Source: Chloroflexota bacterium
Lineage (GTDB): Bacteria; Chloroflexota; Anaerolineae; UBA2200
Length of the DNA stretch: 64,000 nt
Reading direction: 5' to 3'
NCBI GenBank assembly: GCA_014360755.1
Contig: JACIWX010000001.1
Span: 248,001 to 312,000 of the forward strand
The notes under the pieces were generated by a model. The model was given only the letters and a program-made list of their open reading frames with translations. It had not been told where the DNA came from and ran no database searches. Position numbers and translations under genes: made by a program. Shown here in pieces: positions 1 to 7,801 of this stretch (positions within the stretch are counted from its first letter, which is position 1; each line of letters begins with the position of its first letter).

Positions 1-182
1 GCTATAGCGCCTTCCCAACACGCCCTGTTTCGACACAAGTATGCCCCGCGGCCGGCAGCTTTGCCCTTTTCATCTATCTCAATAGCCCCTTCCGGGGTAC
101 GGACGATGCGAATCAGTTCTCGTTTTGGGCGCACCTGTTGACAATGGACACAGGTACGCAAAGGGATATGTTTCGGCGTCAT
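1..182 (-). CDS. rnpM: RnpM/YlxR family RNA-binding protein (partial, 3' end off window)
   Basis: Sixty codons are visible from an ATG at 182, with AGGAAAG a few bases upstream. The translation begins MTPKHIPLRTCVHCQQ and continues to GRGAYLCRN, which are the conserved blocks of the YlxR (DUF448) family: a Cys-x-x-Cys near the N-terminus and the GRGAYLC segment. Family knowledge: YlxR/RnpM is a small RNA-binding protein encoded just downstream of nusA in many bacteria, and it has been reported to modulate RNase P. Here it follows nusA by 51 bp on the same strand, the usual order. The C-terminus lies off the left edge. Confidence 0.9.
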   Translation of the reverse strand, partial: MTPKHIPLRTCVHCQQVRPKRELIRIVRTPEGAIEIDEKGKAAGRGAYLCRNRACWEGAI

Positions 183-233
183 ACTTTCCTATTTCTCAAA
201 CGCGATATACTAGTCTTTTCAAAGGAGCGTATC

Positions 234-1799
234 TTACCACTCCTCGAGCTCATCCTGCCAATCAAGATGGCGGCTGGCTCGGCGCTGTGGAAGACGGCCC
301 TTCTTTTTGCCTTTACCCTTATGGCGTTTCCCTTCCTTTGGTTCGTATTCCTCTTCTTCGTACTCTTTTTCGAATTCCCATCTGATTTCGCCTGGCTCCT
401 CAAACTCGGGTGCTGCTTGCAGCACTGTGGCTGCTTCTTCTGGTGCCTCGACAGTGGCTTCGCCGAGAGGGGCTGCTCCTTCGGGCTGAGCCACTTGTGC
501 TGGGCTGACTTCCTGCTCAGACGCTACAGCCGTTTCTAAGGTTGGCGTTGGTTCAGAGACCGCTGCCTCTTGTGCGACAGCCGGTTCGGCGGAAGGCAGG
601 GCTTCTTCTGCCGTGCCAACCATCTCTGCTATTTCTTGTTCTTCTTGCGCTAGGCTCCGTTCCGCTTCTGCCAGGAGGGCAAGAGCAGCCTCACGTTTAG
701 CAGCCAACTCTCGTTCTCTCGCTGCTGCTTCGGCAGCCTCCCTGGCGCGTCGTTCGATCTCTTCAGCGGCTTCAGAAAGGCTCTTGATGTCAATACGCCA
801 ATTGGTCAACTTGGCTGCTAGGCGGGCATTCTGCCCCTCCTTGCCAATGGCGAGCGAGAGCTGGTTATCGGGTACCACGACCGTAGCAGTCTTGGTCTCG
901 CGGTCCAGCCAGACATGCTCTACTTTGGCTGGACTGAGTGCGTTGGCGATGAATTCCTTCTCGTCTGCGGACCAAGCCACGACATCGATTTTCTCCCCGT
1001 TCAATTCGTTCACGATATTCTGAATGCGCACGCCTCGCATGCCCACACAGGAGCCCACCGGGTCAACGCCTGGCTGAGTAGCTGCCACCGCCACTTTAGA
1101 GCGCGAACCAGGCTCTCGAGCGATGCCTTTTATTTCGACGGTGCCCTGATAAATCTCCGGCACTTCGTTTTCCAGCAAACGGCGCAGCAGCTTCTGATGA
1201 GTGCGTGAGACCTTGATACGCGGGCCACGGTTGGTCTTTTCTACTTCATAGATATAGGCGCGTATTTTCTGATTGGGTGTATAATGCTCCGTCGGAATTT
1301 GCTCGCTCTTGGGCATGACTGCTTCCACTCTGCCCAGAGACAGAATGACATTGCCGGCGGAGTCAATATTGCGCACGGTACCGAGGACGTCCTCGCCCTC
1401 ACGATCGGACCAATCCGCGTACATGGTTTCTCGCTCGGCTTCGCGAATGCGCTGCAGGATAACCTGTTTGGCTGTTTGGGCTGCGATACGCCCAAAGTTT
1501 TTGGGCGTCAACTCGATGCGGATGATGCTGCCCACCTTAGCCATAGCATCAATTTGCCGCGCTTCCTGCAGCGAAATCTGAATTCGTGGATCCTTGACTT
1601 TTTCCACGACTTCTTTCTGCGCAAAGACACGCGCTTTACCTGTATTTGGGTCAATTTTGACCTCTATATTCTGACCTGTGCCAAAGTTGCGCTTGTAGGC
1701 ATGGACCAATGCCTGCTCAATAGCCTCCAAGACCACCTCTTTGGGCAGGTGACGTTCTGCACATACTTGAGTGATCGCGATGAGAAAATCGTTCTTCAA
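234..1799 (-). CDS. nusA: Transcription termination/antitermination protein NusA with long charged C-terminal tail
   Basis: NusA binds RNA polymerase and nascent RNA, acting in pausing, termination and antitermination. The 521-residue product has the N-terminal RNAP-binding domain (about 1-125), an S1 domain (about 130-205), and KH1 and KH2 domains (to about 345), with the KH2 loop reading IGKEGQN. After residue 350 comes a family-atypical tail: a Glu/Ala-rich stretch followed by a Lys/Gly-rich basic end (KGKGKKKG). The start is a TTG at 1799, preceded by GGGAGGT at 7 nt; no ATG gives a better fit. It is the first gene of the nusA-rnpM operon. rimP, which often precedes nusA, is absent, and proS lies upstream instead. 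Confidence 0.96.
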   Translation of the reverse strand: MKNDFLIAITQVCAERHLPKEVVLEAIEQALVHAYKRNFGTGQNIEVKIDPNTGKARVFAQKEVVEKVKDPRIQISLQEARQIDAMAKVGSIIRIELTPKNFGRIAAQTAKQVILQRIREAERETMYADWSDREGEDVLGTVRNIDSAGNVILSLGRVEAVMPKSEQIPTEHYTPNQKIRAYIYEVEKTNRGPRIKVSRTHQKLLRRLLENEVPEIYQGTVEIKGIAREPGSRSKVAVAATQPGVDPVGSCVGMRGVRIQNIVNELNGEKIDVVAWSADEKEFIANALSPAKVEHVWLDRETKTATVVVPDNQLSLAIGKEGQNARLAAKLTNWRIDIKSLSEAAEEIERRAREAAEAAARERELAAKREAALALLAEAERSLAQEEQEIAEMVGTAEEALPSAEPAVAQEAAVSEPTPTLETAVASEQEVSPAQVAQPEGAAPLGEATVEAPEEAATVLQAAPEFEEPGEIRWEFEKEYEEEEYEPKEGKRHKGKGKKKGRLPQRRASRHLDWQDELEEW

Positions 1800-1932
1800 A
1801 AAAGACCTCCCACGAGCAATACCACGATCTTGAACCAGTTAGTTCCTTTTCTCCGTTTCATGATGAGCGGTTTCTACTCTGCTAAAGCCAGGCTTAACCT
1901 GGCCCACATGTGAACAGAAGGCATGTAAGAAG

Positions 1933-1955
1933 AAAAGTGGGGGCGACCCACTTTT
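1933..1955 (-). terminator. Terminator-like hairpin in the nusA leader
   Basis: A perfect 9-bp stem (AAAAGTGGG and CCCACTTTT, 5-nt loop). On the minus strand it is followed by CTTCTT, extending a T-rich run. It lies downstream of the nusA promoter at 1981-2009, so it sits in the nusA leader RNA and not only after proS. It could end proS read-through or act as an attenuator. Confidence 0.6.
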
Positions 1956-1980
1956 CAGCAGCGTTTTTCCGCACAAAAAT

Positions 1981-2009
1981 ATTATAACCATGTTATTCAT
2001 TTTGTGCAA
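1981..2009 (-). promoter_or_regulatory. sigma70-type promoter of nusA
   Basis: Minus strand: TTGCAC at 2009-2004, a 17-bp spacer, and a perfect TATAAT at 1986-1981. The predicted start near 1974 gives a leader of about 175 nt before the nusA TTG codon. Confidence 0.8.
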
Positions 2010-2041
2010 ATGCAGGTTATGGCGTAATGAAACGGAGGGCT

Positions 2042-3766
2042 CTATTTTGAGAGCGCCTCTGTGGGGGATACCCACTCGGCTAGCAGACTATCCAGCTCTG
2101 CCAAAGGCACTAGGCGAGAGATGCTTTCGCTTCTCCGCTTGAGTTCTACGCTTTCTTGGGCTAGTGTCTTGCGGCTTACTGTGATGCGCCAAGGAATGCC
2201 AATCAAGTCTGCATCATTGAATTTGACCCCAGCACTTTCCTCACGGTCGTCGTACAGTACCTCGTAGCCCATTTCCAACAGATGCTGGTATAGCTGCTCG
2301 GCGGCAGAATGGACTTCGGGCTGCGTTGCCCCCAAAGAGAGCAGGTGAAGCTGATAGGGGGCAACGGAAGCGGGCCAAATAATGCCGTGTTCGTCGTGAT
2401 TTTCTTCGATAATCGCTGCCATTAGCCTGCCTGTGCCTATGCCGTACGAGCCCATGACAATGGGCCGTTCCTTGCCATTCCTGTCTAGGTACGTTGCGCC
2501 TAGCGCTTCACTATAGCGCGTGCCCAGCTTGAAGAGGTGGCCGACCTCGATGCCGCGCATCGTTTGCAGAGGATGGTTGCATTGCAGGCAGTGGTCTCCA
2601 GGGCGGGCCATGGCGATGTCTGTGATCATCGTAACTGTAAAATCGCGCGGGTAGTTGACATTCTTCAGGTGATACCCTTCTTTATTTGCCCCCGCCACGA
2701 AATTGCTGCCCATGGTGATGGAATCATCAGCGATGACACGAAATCCTGAGAGGCTGACAGGCGAGGCATAGCCTGGGACAATCCCGGCAGCCCGCAATTC
2801 CGCTTCGGTGGACGGGCGCAACTCGGCACCTCCGAGGGCGTTGGCAAGTTTGACCAGATTTGCCTCTAGGTCGCCACGGATCAGTGCCATCACGATTTCG
2901 CCGCACTCCGTGGTATAGAACAGCGCTTTGAGTGTTTGATGGGTGGGCACGCCGACGAAGGTTGCCACATCGGCGATCGTTATGCAGCCTGGAGTGGCGA
3001 TTTTTTGGGGTGGACGTTCCTCTTCGGCAATACCAGCGGGCTTGGCAAAAGTCGCCTTCTCGGCGTTAGCCGCGTATCCGCAATGAGAGCAAAGGACTAG
3101 CGTATCTTCGCCTGCATCGCAGGGCACGATGAATTCGTGGGACATGGCACCGCCCATCACACCCGAGTCCGCAATGACCGGGAGCGCTCGTATCCCGCAG
3201 CGGCGAAATATGTTGACATAAGCCTGATACATCTGGGGGTAGAATTCATCCAAACTGTCAAAATCTGGATGGCAACTATAGGCATCTTTCATGGTAAATT
3301 CTCTGGTGCGAATGAGTCCCCCGCGGGCGCGTGCCTCGTCCCGAAACTTGGTCTGAATGTGGTAGATCATGAAGGGGAGCTGGCGATAGGAGGTTATCTC
3401 CCGCCGCAGCAAATCTGCCACGACTTCCTCATGGGTCATTGCCAATACCAGATCGTGGTTCGTGCGGTCGCGGAAGCGCACCAAGGCTGGGCCCGGGGCA
3501 GGGGCGTCATAGCGGCCAGTAGCGCGCCAGATTTCTGCCGGGTTGACCACAGGCATATGTAGTTCTTGCCCGCCGATGGCGTCCATCTCTTCGCGCATAA
3601 TGCGCTCAATCTTGCGCAAGACGCGCCAGCCAAGGGGCAGGTAGCTGTAGATGCCAGCCGCCAGTGGGCGAATCAATCCTGCACGCAGCGAGAGCTGATG
3701 GCTGATGAGTTCTGCTTCGGCGGGGGCTTCGCGCAAAGTGCGCCCAAATAGTTTAGACAGACGCAT
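2042..3766 (-). CDS. proS: Prolyl-tRNA synthetase (bacterial type with editing insertion)
   Basis: Class II aminoacyl-tRNA synthetase that charges tRNA-Pro. Its 574 residues match the usual length of the bacterial ProS form. The catalytic core is split by the INS editing domain (about 220-400), which hydrolyses mischarged Ala-tRNA. Recognisable segments are MTHEEVVADL, the motif 2 region TREFTMKDAYS and the motif 3 region GSYGIGTGRL, followed by an anticodon-binding domain with DDREESAGVKF. The ATG at 3766 follows GGAGGGC. An extended -10 promoter lies upstream and the nusA promoter lies just downstream, so proS is probably monocistronic. Confidence 0.97.
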   Translation of the reverse strand: MRLSKLFGRTLREAPAEAELISHQLSLRAGLIRPLAAGIYSYLPLGWRVLRKIERIMREEMDAIGGQELHMPVVNPAEIWRATGRYDAPAPGPALVRFRDRTNHDLVLAMTHEEVVADLLRREITSYRQLPFMIYHIQTKFRDEARARGGLIRTREFTMKDAYSCHPDFDSLDEFYPQMYQAYVNIFRRCGIRALPVIADSGVMGGAMSHEFIVPCDAGEDTLVLCSHCGYAANAEKATFAKPAGIAEEERPPQKIATPGCITIADVATFVGVPTHQTLKALFYTTECGEIVMALIRGDLEANLVKLANALGGAELRPSTEAELRAAGIVPGYASPVSLSGFRVIADDSITMGSNFVAGANKEGYHLKNVNYPRDFTVTMITDIAMARPGDHCLQCNHPLQTMRGIEVGHLFKLGTRYSEALGATYLDRNGKERPIVMGSYGIGTGRLMAAIIEENHDEHGIIWPASVAPYQLHLLSLGATQPEVHSAAEQLYQHLLEMGYEVLYDDREESAGVKFNDADLIGIPWRITVSRKTLAQESVELKRRSESISRLVPLAELDSLLAEWVSPTEALSK

Positions 3767-3798
3767 GTTTTCAGCCCTCCGTTTTGATTTCCGTGCCT

Positions 3799-3807
3799 AT
3801 TATAACA
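3799..3807 (-). promoter_or_regulatory. Extended -10 promoter of proS
   Basis: Minus strand TGT-TATAAT, an extended -10 element 33 bp upstream of the proS ATG. No good -35 hexamer is visible (GGCTGA at the expected place), as is common for extended -10 promoters. Confidence 0.6.
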
Positions 3808-3829
3808 CATAAAAGACAGTTTCAGCCGT

Positions 3830-3858
3830 TTGCCCTGTGGAGCATTGCACGATATAAT
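3830..3858 (+). promoter_or_regulatory. sigma70-type promoter of the membrane protein at 3901
   Basis: TTGCCC at 3830-3835, a 17-bp spacer, and TATAAT at 3853-3858. It is divergent from the proS promoter about 25 bp away. Confidence 0.7.
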
Positions 3859-3900
3859 GGCGGTCAAGGGTATTGATTCAAAGACAGAGGAGGCAAAGGG

Positions 3901-4362
3901 ATGGCGAACGAAGGGATGCCAGGCGGGCAGTGGCCGGAAAGCGGCGGTGCACGCAGGTACGATGAGAAGGACGAGAAGGAAGAAGAGAAGCGTGACGAAA
4001 AGGAAGAAAAGGGCGGAGGATGGGGACGAGATCCCGTGAGTGGTGTCCTCTGGGCATTGTTCCTGATTGCTGTTGGATTGATTCTCCTGGCAGAATCGCA
4101 GGGGTTTATCACTTGGGAACAGTTCGGTGGAGTCTGGAACCTCATCTTCCTTGCTGCGGGATTGTTGCTCTTGACCGAGGCCGCTATTCGGCTGCTCATT
4201 CCCGCTTATCGCCGGCCAGTGCTTGGTACATTGATTGGTGGCATTGTTTTGACTGCAATTGGGTTGGGTGGCGTAATCGGCTTTCGTTTGACCTTACCGA
4301 TTATTCTGATTGGCATTGGGCTGGCCATCCTCCTCGGTGGTTTGTTCCGGAGCCGTTTCTAG
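3901..4362 (+). CDS. Small membrane protein with charged N-terminus and four predicted TM helices
   Basis: The 153-residue product has a low-complexity Lys/Glu/Asp segment (about 20-40), then four hydrophobic helices between about 48 and 150 (starting at SGVLWALFLIAVG, GVWNLIFLAAG, LGTLIGGIVL and LPIILIGIGL), ending FRSRF. The helix pattern resembles LiaI/LiaF-type and DUF5668 membrane domains, but I do not recognise a specific family. GGAGG precedes the ATG, and the gene has its own promoter and a strong downstream hairpin, so it is a stand-alone unit. Function unknown; the charged N-terminal region is presumably cytoplasmic. Confidence 0.75.
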   Translation: MANEGMPGGQWPESGGARRYDEKDEKEEEKRDEKEEKGGGWGRDPVSGVLWALFLIAVGLILLAESQGFITWEQFGGVWNLIFLAAGLLLLTEAAIRLLIPAYRRPVLGTLIGGIVLTAIGLGGVIGFRLTLPIILIGIGLAILLGGLFRSRF

Positions 4363-4376
4363 CCAAGGGGCCCTGA

Positions 4377-4410
4377 GGGGCTCTTGCCTGTGCAGTGCAA
4401 CAAGAGCCCC
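4377..4410. terminator. Hairpin between convergent genes
   Basis: A 10-bp perfect stem (GGGGCTCTTG and CAAGAGCCCC, 14-nt loop) between the stop of the plus-strand membrane gene (4362) and the end of the minus-strand GH3-like gene (4416). The T run is weak on both sides. Confidence 0.65.
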
Positions 4411-4415
4411 TTCGC

Positions 4416-5564
4416 TCATGGGGGACCAAAGTCTAGGCTCACGAGCCGGTTCCAGAAGTAGCGCCAGGGAGTGAGCGGTTCATCGCGGCCAATGCAGCGG
4501 AAGTAGGGCGCGTCGAAGGCGAGGATCAGGTCGCCGATCTTGTAGCGCGGCAGGACAGGCGTGGAAACTACTAGGCTGCCCATCTCGCCGGGGCGCATCT
4601 CGTGGAGCATGACGAGCCCGCGTCTGGTCTCCACCTCGAAGAAAAACAAATCGTAATTTGGCACCCAGGCGCGGCGTTCATCACGCTGTTGTCCAAACAT
4701 CCCTTCTGTCGCTCCGTAAATTTCCAAAATGGCTGCTGGGCCATACATAGCCCGCAGAGCAGGCGCATAGTGGGTGTTGATGCCTGGCACGCTGCCCAGC
4801 GTCATGACCTGCACATGCCACAAGTCCTTCGGATATACCCTGTGTGCCCTGCGCAGATAACGTCCAAAGGTGATTGCAGTTGGGGCTACGCCACCGACGA
4901 CAGTTACATTTTCGTCCTTGCAACGTTCATAAGCCAATTCAAAACGCCGTTCCCAATCCTGGATAGTCTTGCCTCCTCCTAGGGCATCGATTTCATCTTG
5001 TGTAGGAAGGGAACGCAATGGTGTGCTCCTGGAGACGTGTTTGACGTAGATACCAGAACTGTAACCGTATTCCACTTCGCGATCACCTACGCGTACCTTG
5101 CCAACGACAGAGGGGAAATTGAGGTTCAGGTTGACGCCTTGGAAAATGTCCAACCGTCCCGTATGTAACGCATAATGGATGAGCGCACGGCCTGCGCTCA
5201 CACGCATCTTCAAATCGGTGGGTGTCATGGGAATGAATTTGGATTCGCCTTTTGTTGTCCCCCGTGTGATAGCCCAGCCTATGGGGGGTTCAGAAAGCAA
5301 TAGGTTGGTCTCGCCAGCCATGGTGCGCTTGATCAGCGGCTTGATGTCCTCATAAGTGATGATGGGGAAAGCCTGGCGGTATTCTTCGATCGTGGTAACT
5401 GTATGGGCATGGTGGTCTTGGCCATAGGCCGTGTGCGCGTAGCCTTGCAACAAGCGTTGCAAGACCGCTTGCTGCGCCGTGGCAGGGTCAGCCAAGGCTT
5501 GATACCAAGGTTGTACAAATCCCTTGAGCATTTCTTGCATGTCATGTGACGCTGTTTGCTGCAC
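4416..5564 (-). CDS. Short GH3-family acyl-adenylating enzyme
   Basis: Belongs to the GH3/ANL-like adenylate-forming superfamily. Visible motifs are the phosphate-binding TRGTTKGESKFIPMT (about 95-110), the adenine/acyl site IYGATEGMFGQQ, and YKIGDLILAFD near the C-terminus. GH3 enzymes activate a carboxylate with ATP and often join it to an amine. Plant and many bacterial members exceed 500 residues; this one has 382 and stops soon after YKIGD, so most of the mobile C-terminal domain is missing. Either it performs only adenylation or it uses a partner. The GTG start at 5564 follows GGGGGATAAC. It is the last gene of the TGT/methyltransferase operon, 55 bp after the methyltransferase. Substrate unknown. 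Confidence 0.8.
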   Translation of the reverse strand: MQQTASHDMQEMLKGFVQPWYQALADPATAQQAVLQRLLQGYAHTAYGQDHHAHTVTTIEEYRQAFPIITYEDIKPLIKRTMAGETNLLLSEPPIGWAITRGTTKGESKFIPMTPTDLKMRVSAGRALIHYALHTGRLDIFQGVNLNLNFPSVVGKVRVGDREVEYGYSSGIYVKHVSRSTPLRSLPTQDEIDALGGGKTIQDWERRFELAYERCKDENVTVVGGVAPTAITFGRYLRRAHRVYPKDLWHVQVMTLGSVPGINTHYAPALRAMYGPAAILEIYGATEGMFGQQRDERRAWVPNYDLFFFEVETRRGLVMLHEMRPGEMGSLVVSTPVLPRYKIGDLILAFDAPYFRCIGRDEPLTPWRYFWNRLVSLDFGPP

Positions 5565-5619
5565 GTTATCCCCCTATCCTATGATGGCTTAATGGCTCAT
5601 TCTGTGAAGCCATCTTTTC

Positions 5620-6441
5620 CTAACATTCTGGTTTGCTTACCAAAAATGCCAACTCGGTAGCAAATGCGAACCGTTGCACCGGCCAAGGTTTGCCAGACAT
5701 TAATTCCCAGAACCTCTCTTCATAATTCTGCACCATCCCCTTCTCCCTCCCGCCCAGGCTGCGCACTGGAAATGAAATCAGCAGGTAATCAGCTTGGACT
5801 GCTTCCAGAAGGCGCAGGCTGGCTGACTTATCCAGCTGTTCGAGGCAGGGCAGGCTTTTCAAAAGGAAGGCGAGATCTGCCTGGTGTGGGGGAGGAGAAT
5901 GGGTGATGTCACACGCATAAGCACGTCCCTGCACGCCAATGGCAGTCATGAACTCGTTCAGAAAATCCGCCAGGTCAGTGTACATATCGTAGGCATAGTA
6001 CTGGACATCCTTGTCCAGGCCCATCCAAGGTATTGCCAGTGGATTCAGTCCACAGGCAATATCCAACACACGATGGATAGGAGGCAGCCCAGCAAGGGTG
6101 CGCGTGTAGAACTGATCGAGGATGCCTAGGCGCTCTCTCGTTGAAGAGTGGTGCTCCATGATCTCCATGCAAATGTGGCGTAGCAGGGTATGGTCTGCTA
6201 TTTGTGCCGCCCGCTTCAGTGCATCTAACCACTGGGAATAGCGTGTACCCGCATCAAAATATGCACCGCCCACCTGGTGGAGCTTATTTTTGGTCGCCTT
6301 TAGCGCTTCCTTCCAGTTCCGCCTCGTCGCTAGCTCTCGAGCGCCGATGTTGCGGACCACTTCTGGGCATACATGTTTATATTTCGGGCTCTGAAGGACT
6401 GCTTCTACAAGGCGGGCCAATTCATGTGCATCGTTTTTCAT
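5620..6441 (-). CDS. 16S rRNA (m7G1405) methyltransferase-like protein, Arm/Rmt/FmrO family
   Basis: SAM-dependent methyltransferase resembling aminoglycoside-resistance Arm/Rmt enzymes, which methylate N7 of G1405 in the 16S rRNA decoding site. Shared features run the full length: an N-terminal helical segment with SPKYKHVCPEVVR (18-30) and KNKLHQVGGAYF (51-62); HSSTRERLGILDQFY (98-112); the SAM motif VLDIACGLNPLA (125-136); and the C-terminal block SFPVRSLGGREKGM (223-236), then ATELAFLVSK. Length is 273 against about 250 for RmtB-type enzymes. The first 20 nt overlap the end of the transglycosylase gene, so translation is probably coupled; no strong SD is present. It could be a resistance or a housekeeping RNA-modifying enzyme. 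Family assignment is firm; the target base is inferred. Confidence 0.88.
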   Translation of the reverse strand: MKNDAHELARLVEAVLQSPKYKHVCPEVVRNIGARELATRRNWKEALKATKNKLHQVGGAYFDAGTRYSQWLDALKRAAQIADHTLLRHICMEIMEHHSSTRERLGILDQFYTRTLAGLPPIHRVLDIACGLNPLAIPWMGLDKDVQYYAYDMYTDLADFLNEFMTAIGVQGRAYACDITHSPPPHQADLAFLLKSLPCLEQLDKSASLRLLEAVQADYLLISFPVRSLGGREKGMVQNYEERFWELMSGKPWPVQRFAFATELAFLVSKPEC

Positions 6442-7582
6442 CTATGCTCAGTTCTCTCAGGCGTCTCATGAGCTGCACCACAAATCGCAGGTTGTGTAAA
6501 GTAGCCAAGCGGTAGAACAAACTGTCATTCACTTTGAACAAGTGATATAGGTAAGCCCGGGAGTAGTTTGAGCAACAGAGGCAATCGCAATAAGGAGAGA
6601 GAGGGCTATCCGCCTTCATGTTCTGTGCATCTTGGATGTACAGATAAGAATACCAGTTTCCCTCAAGTTTGCTGGACATAGGATCGTCGGCAAAGATGTA
6701 GAGCCGGCCATGACGTGCATCCCTGGTGGGCATGGTACTGTCGAACAGGTCATAGCCCATCCTGGCGCAGGTGACGATGTTGGCTGGTTGGCCAACGCCC
6801 AGAGCGTGCATGGGGAACTGGGGCGGGATCAACTCACGGGTATAAGCGATGATCTCCTCCAGCAAATTGCCTTTGCTGTCCAGAGGCCATCCGCCCAACC
6901 CAAAACCGTCAAATCCTATGGCTAGTAGCTCTTCGGCGCAGCGCTGGCGCAACTCGTGGGAGCCACCGCCCTGCACCACGGCGAACAGGAGTGGGCGCGG
7001 TTCTAGCCTTCGTAGTTCCACCTGATGTTCGAATTCCATTTTGCAGCGCCTGGCCCACTTGATTGTCCTGTACACCGACTCTTGTTGTACGGACAGGGGC
7101 TGATCCACATCGGTACAATCGTCGAGGCAAATCACGATGTCGGCGCCATAGTCTACTTGGAGTTGGATGCTTTTCTCAGGGGTGAGTTGAAAGCGTCTTG
7201 AAGACCCTTCTGGACGGAAGAGCATGCCCCGCTCGGTGAGGCTGCCATACTTGGGGTTCTGGTGGATGAGGGAGTAGACCTGAAAACCTCCTGAATCGGT
7301 AACAATGGGTTTAGGCCAGGCGAACATATGGTGCAATCCCCCCAATGCTTTGATGGTGGAGGATCCTGGTTTTTGCATCAGATGGAAGACGTTCATCTGT
7401 AGCGCCTGCACGCCACACTGGAGCAGGTCGCTGGCGTCCAATGAACGTACTACACCGTGCGTGGCATCTGGCAAGAAAACAGGCAATTGCAATACCCCAT
7501 GTGGCAGTTCTAAGGTAAAGCCCTTGCCTTCATCTCTCATTGCGCACTGTGCCTCAACCATAGCCAGTCTCTCTGCTCTCAC
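6422..7582 (-). CDS. tRNA-guanine transglycosylase-like protein (divergent paralogue)
   Basis: TGT enzymes exchange guanine for a 7-deazaguanine in RNA through a covalent Asp intermediate. Key residues are present: DSGGFQ (96-101), CLDDCTD (152-158), VVQGG (202-206), the nucleophile region LFDSTMPTRDARHG (Asp281), and zinc ligands Cys332, Cys334, Cys337 with a His in TLHNL (363). The substrate loop, normally GGLAVG in bacterial queuine/preQ1 enzymes, reads GLGGWPLDSKG (228-238), so the base or RNA accepted may differ. The GTG at 7582 is the longest start; ATGs at 7561 or 7540 are possible, and none has a strong SD. First gene of a three-gene operon with the Rmt-like and GH3-like genes. Confidence 0.85.
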   Translation of the reverse strand: MRAERLAMVEAQCAMRDEGKGFTLELPHGVLQLPVFLPDATHGVVRSLDASDLLQCGVQALQMNVFHLMQKPGSSTIKALGGLHHMFAWPKPIVTDSGGFQVYSLIHQNPKYGSLTERGMLFRPEGSSRRFQLTPEKSIQLQVDYGADIVICLDDCTDVDQPLSVQQESVYRTIKWARRCKMEFEHQVELRRLEPRPLLFAVVQGGGSHELRQRCAEELLAIGFDGFGLGGWPLDSKGNLLEEIIAYTRELIPPQFPMHALGVGQPANIVTCARMGYDLFDSTMPTRDARHGRLYIFADDPMSSKLEGNWYSYLYIQDAQNMKADSPLSPYCDCLCCSNYSRAYLYHLFKVNDSLFYRLATLHNLRFVVQLMRRLRELSIDEKRCT

Positions 7583-7587
7583 GCTTT

Positions 7588-7615
7588 ACTCATCACTCAT
7601 CATTCATCACTCATC
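7588..7615. repeat. Four tandem heptamers upstream of the transglycosylase gene
   Basis: ACTCATC twice, ATTCATC once, ACTCATC once. On the minus strand this gives repeated ATGA start-stop overlaps 6-30 nt before the GTG start at 7582. Confidence 0.8.
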
Positions 7616-7801
7616 ACGCACTAGCCCTATATTGCCATGATTTTCCTGACCTGACAAACTAGGGGTATGGGCGGAACGGGTGAAATCGGATAGTCTATTT
7701 TGTGTCCCAGGCAGACCTGGGTAAACTTGGTGGTGCGCCAACGCTGTGGCCCTCACGCTACAGGCAAGAATCTGGACATATCCTGAACCGAGGCTTGCAT
7801 A

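Noticed and set aside
179-403. Basic open frame overlapping the 3' end of nusA
   Set aside because: Out of frame with nusA and the ylxR start, composition typical of an antisense shadow, no SD.
1839-2075. 78-codon minus-strand frame between proS and nusA
   Set aside because: It covers the nusA promoter and hairpin and overlaps the proS 3' end; no SD or recognisable motif.
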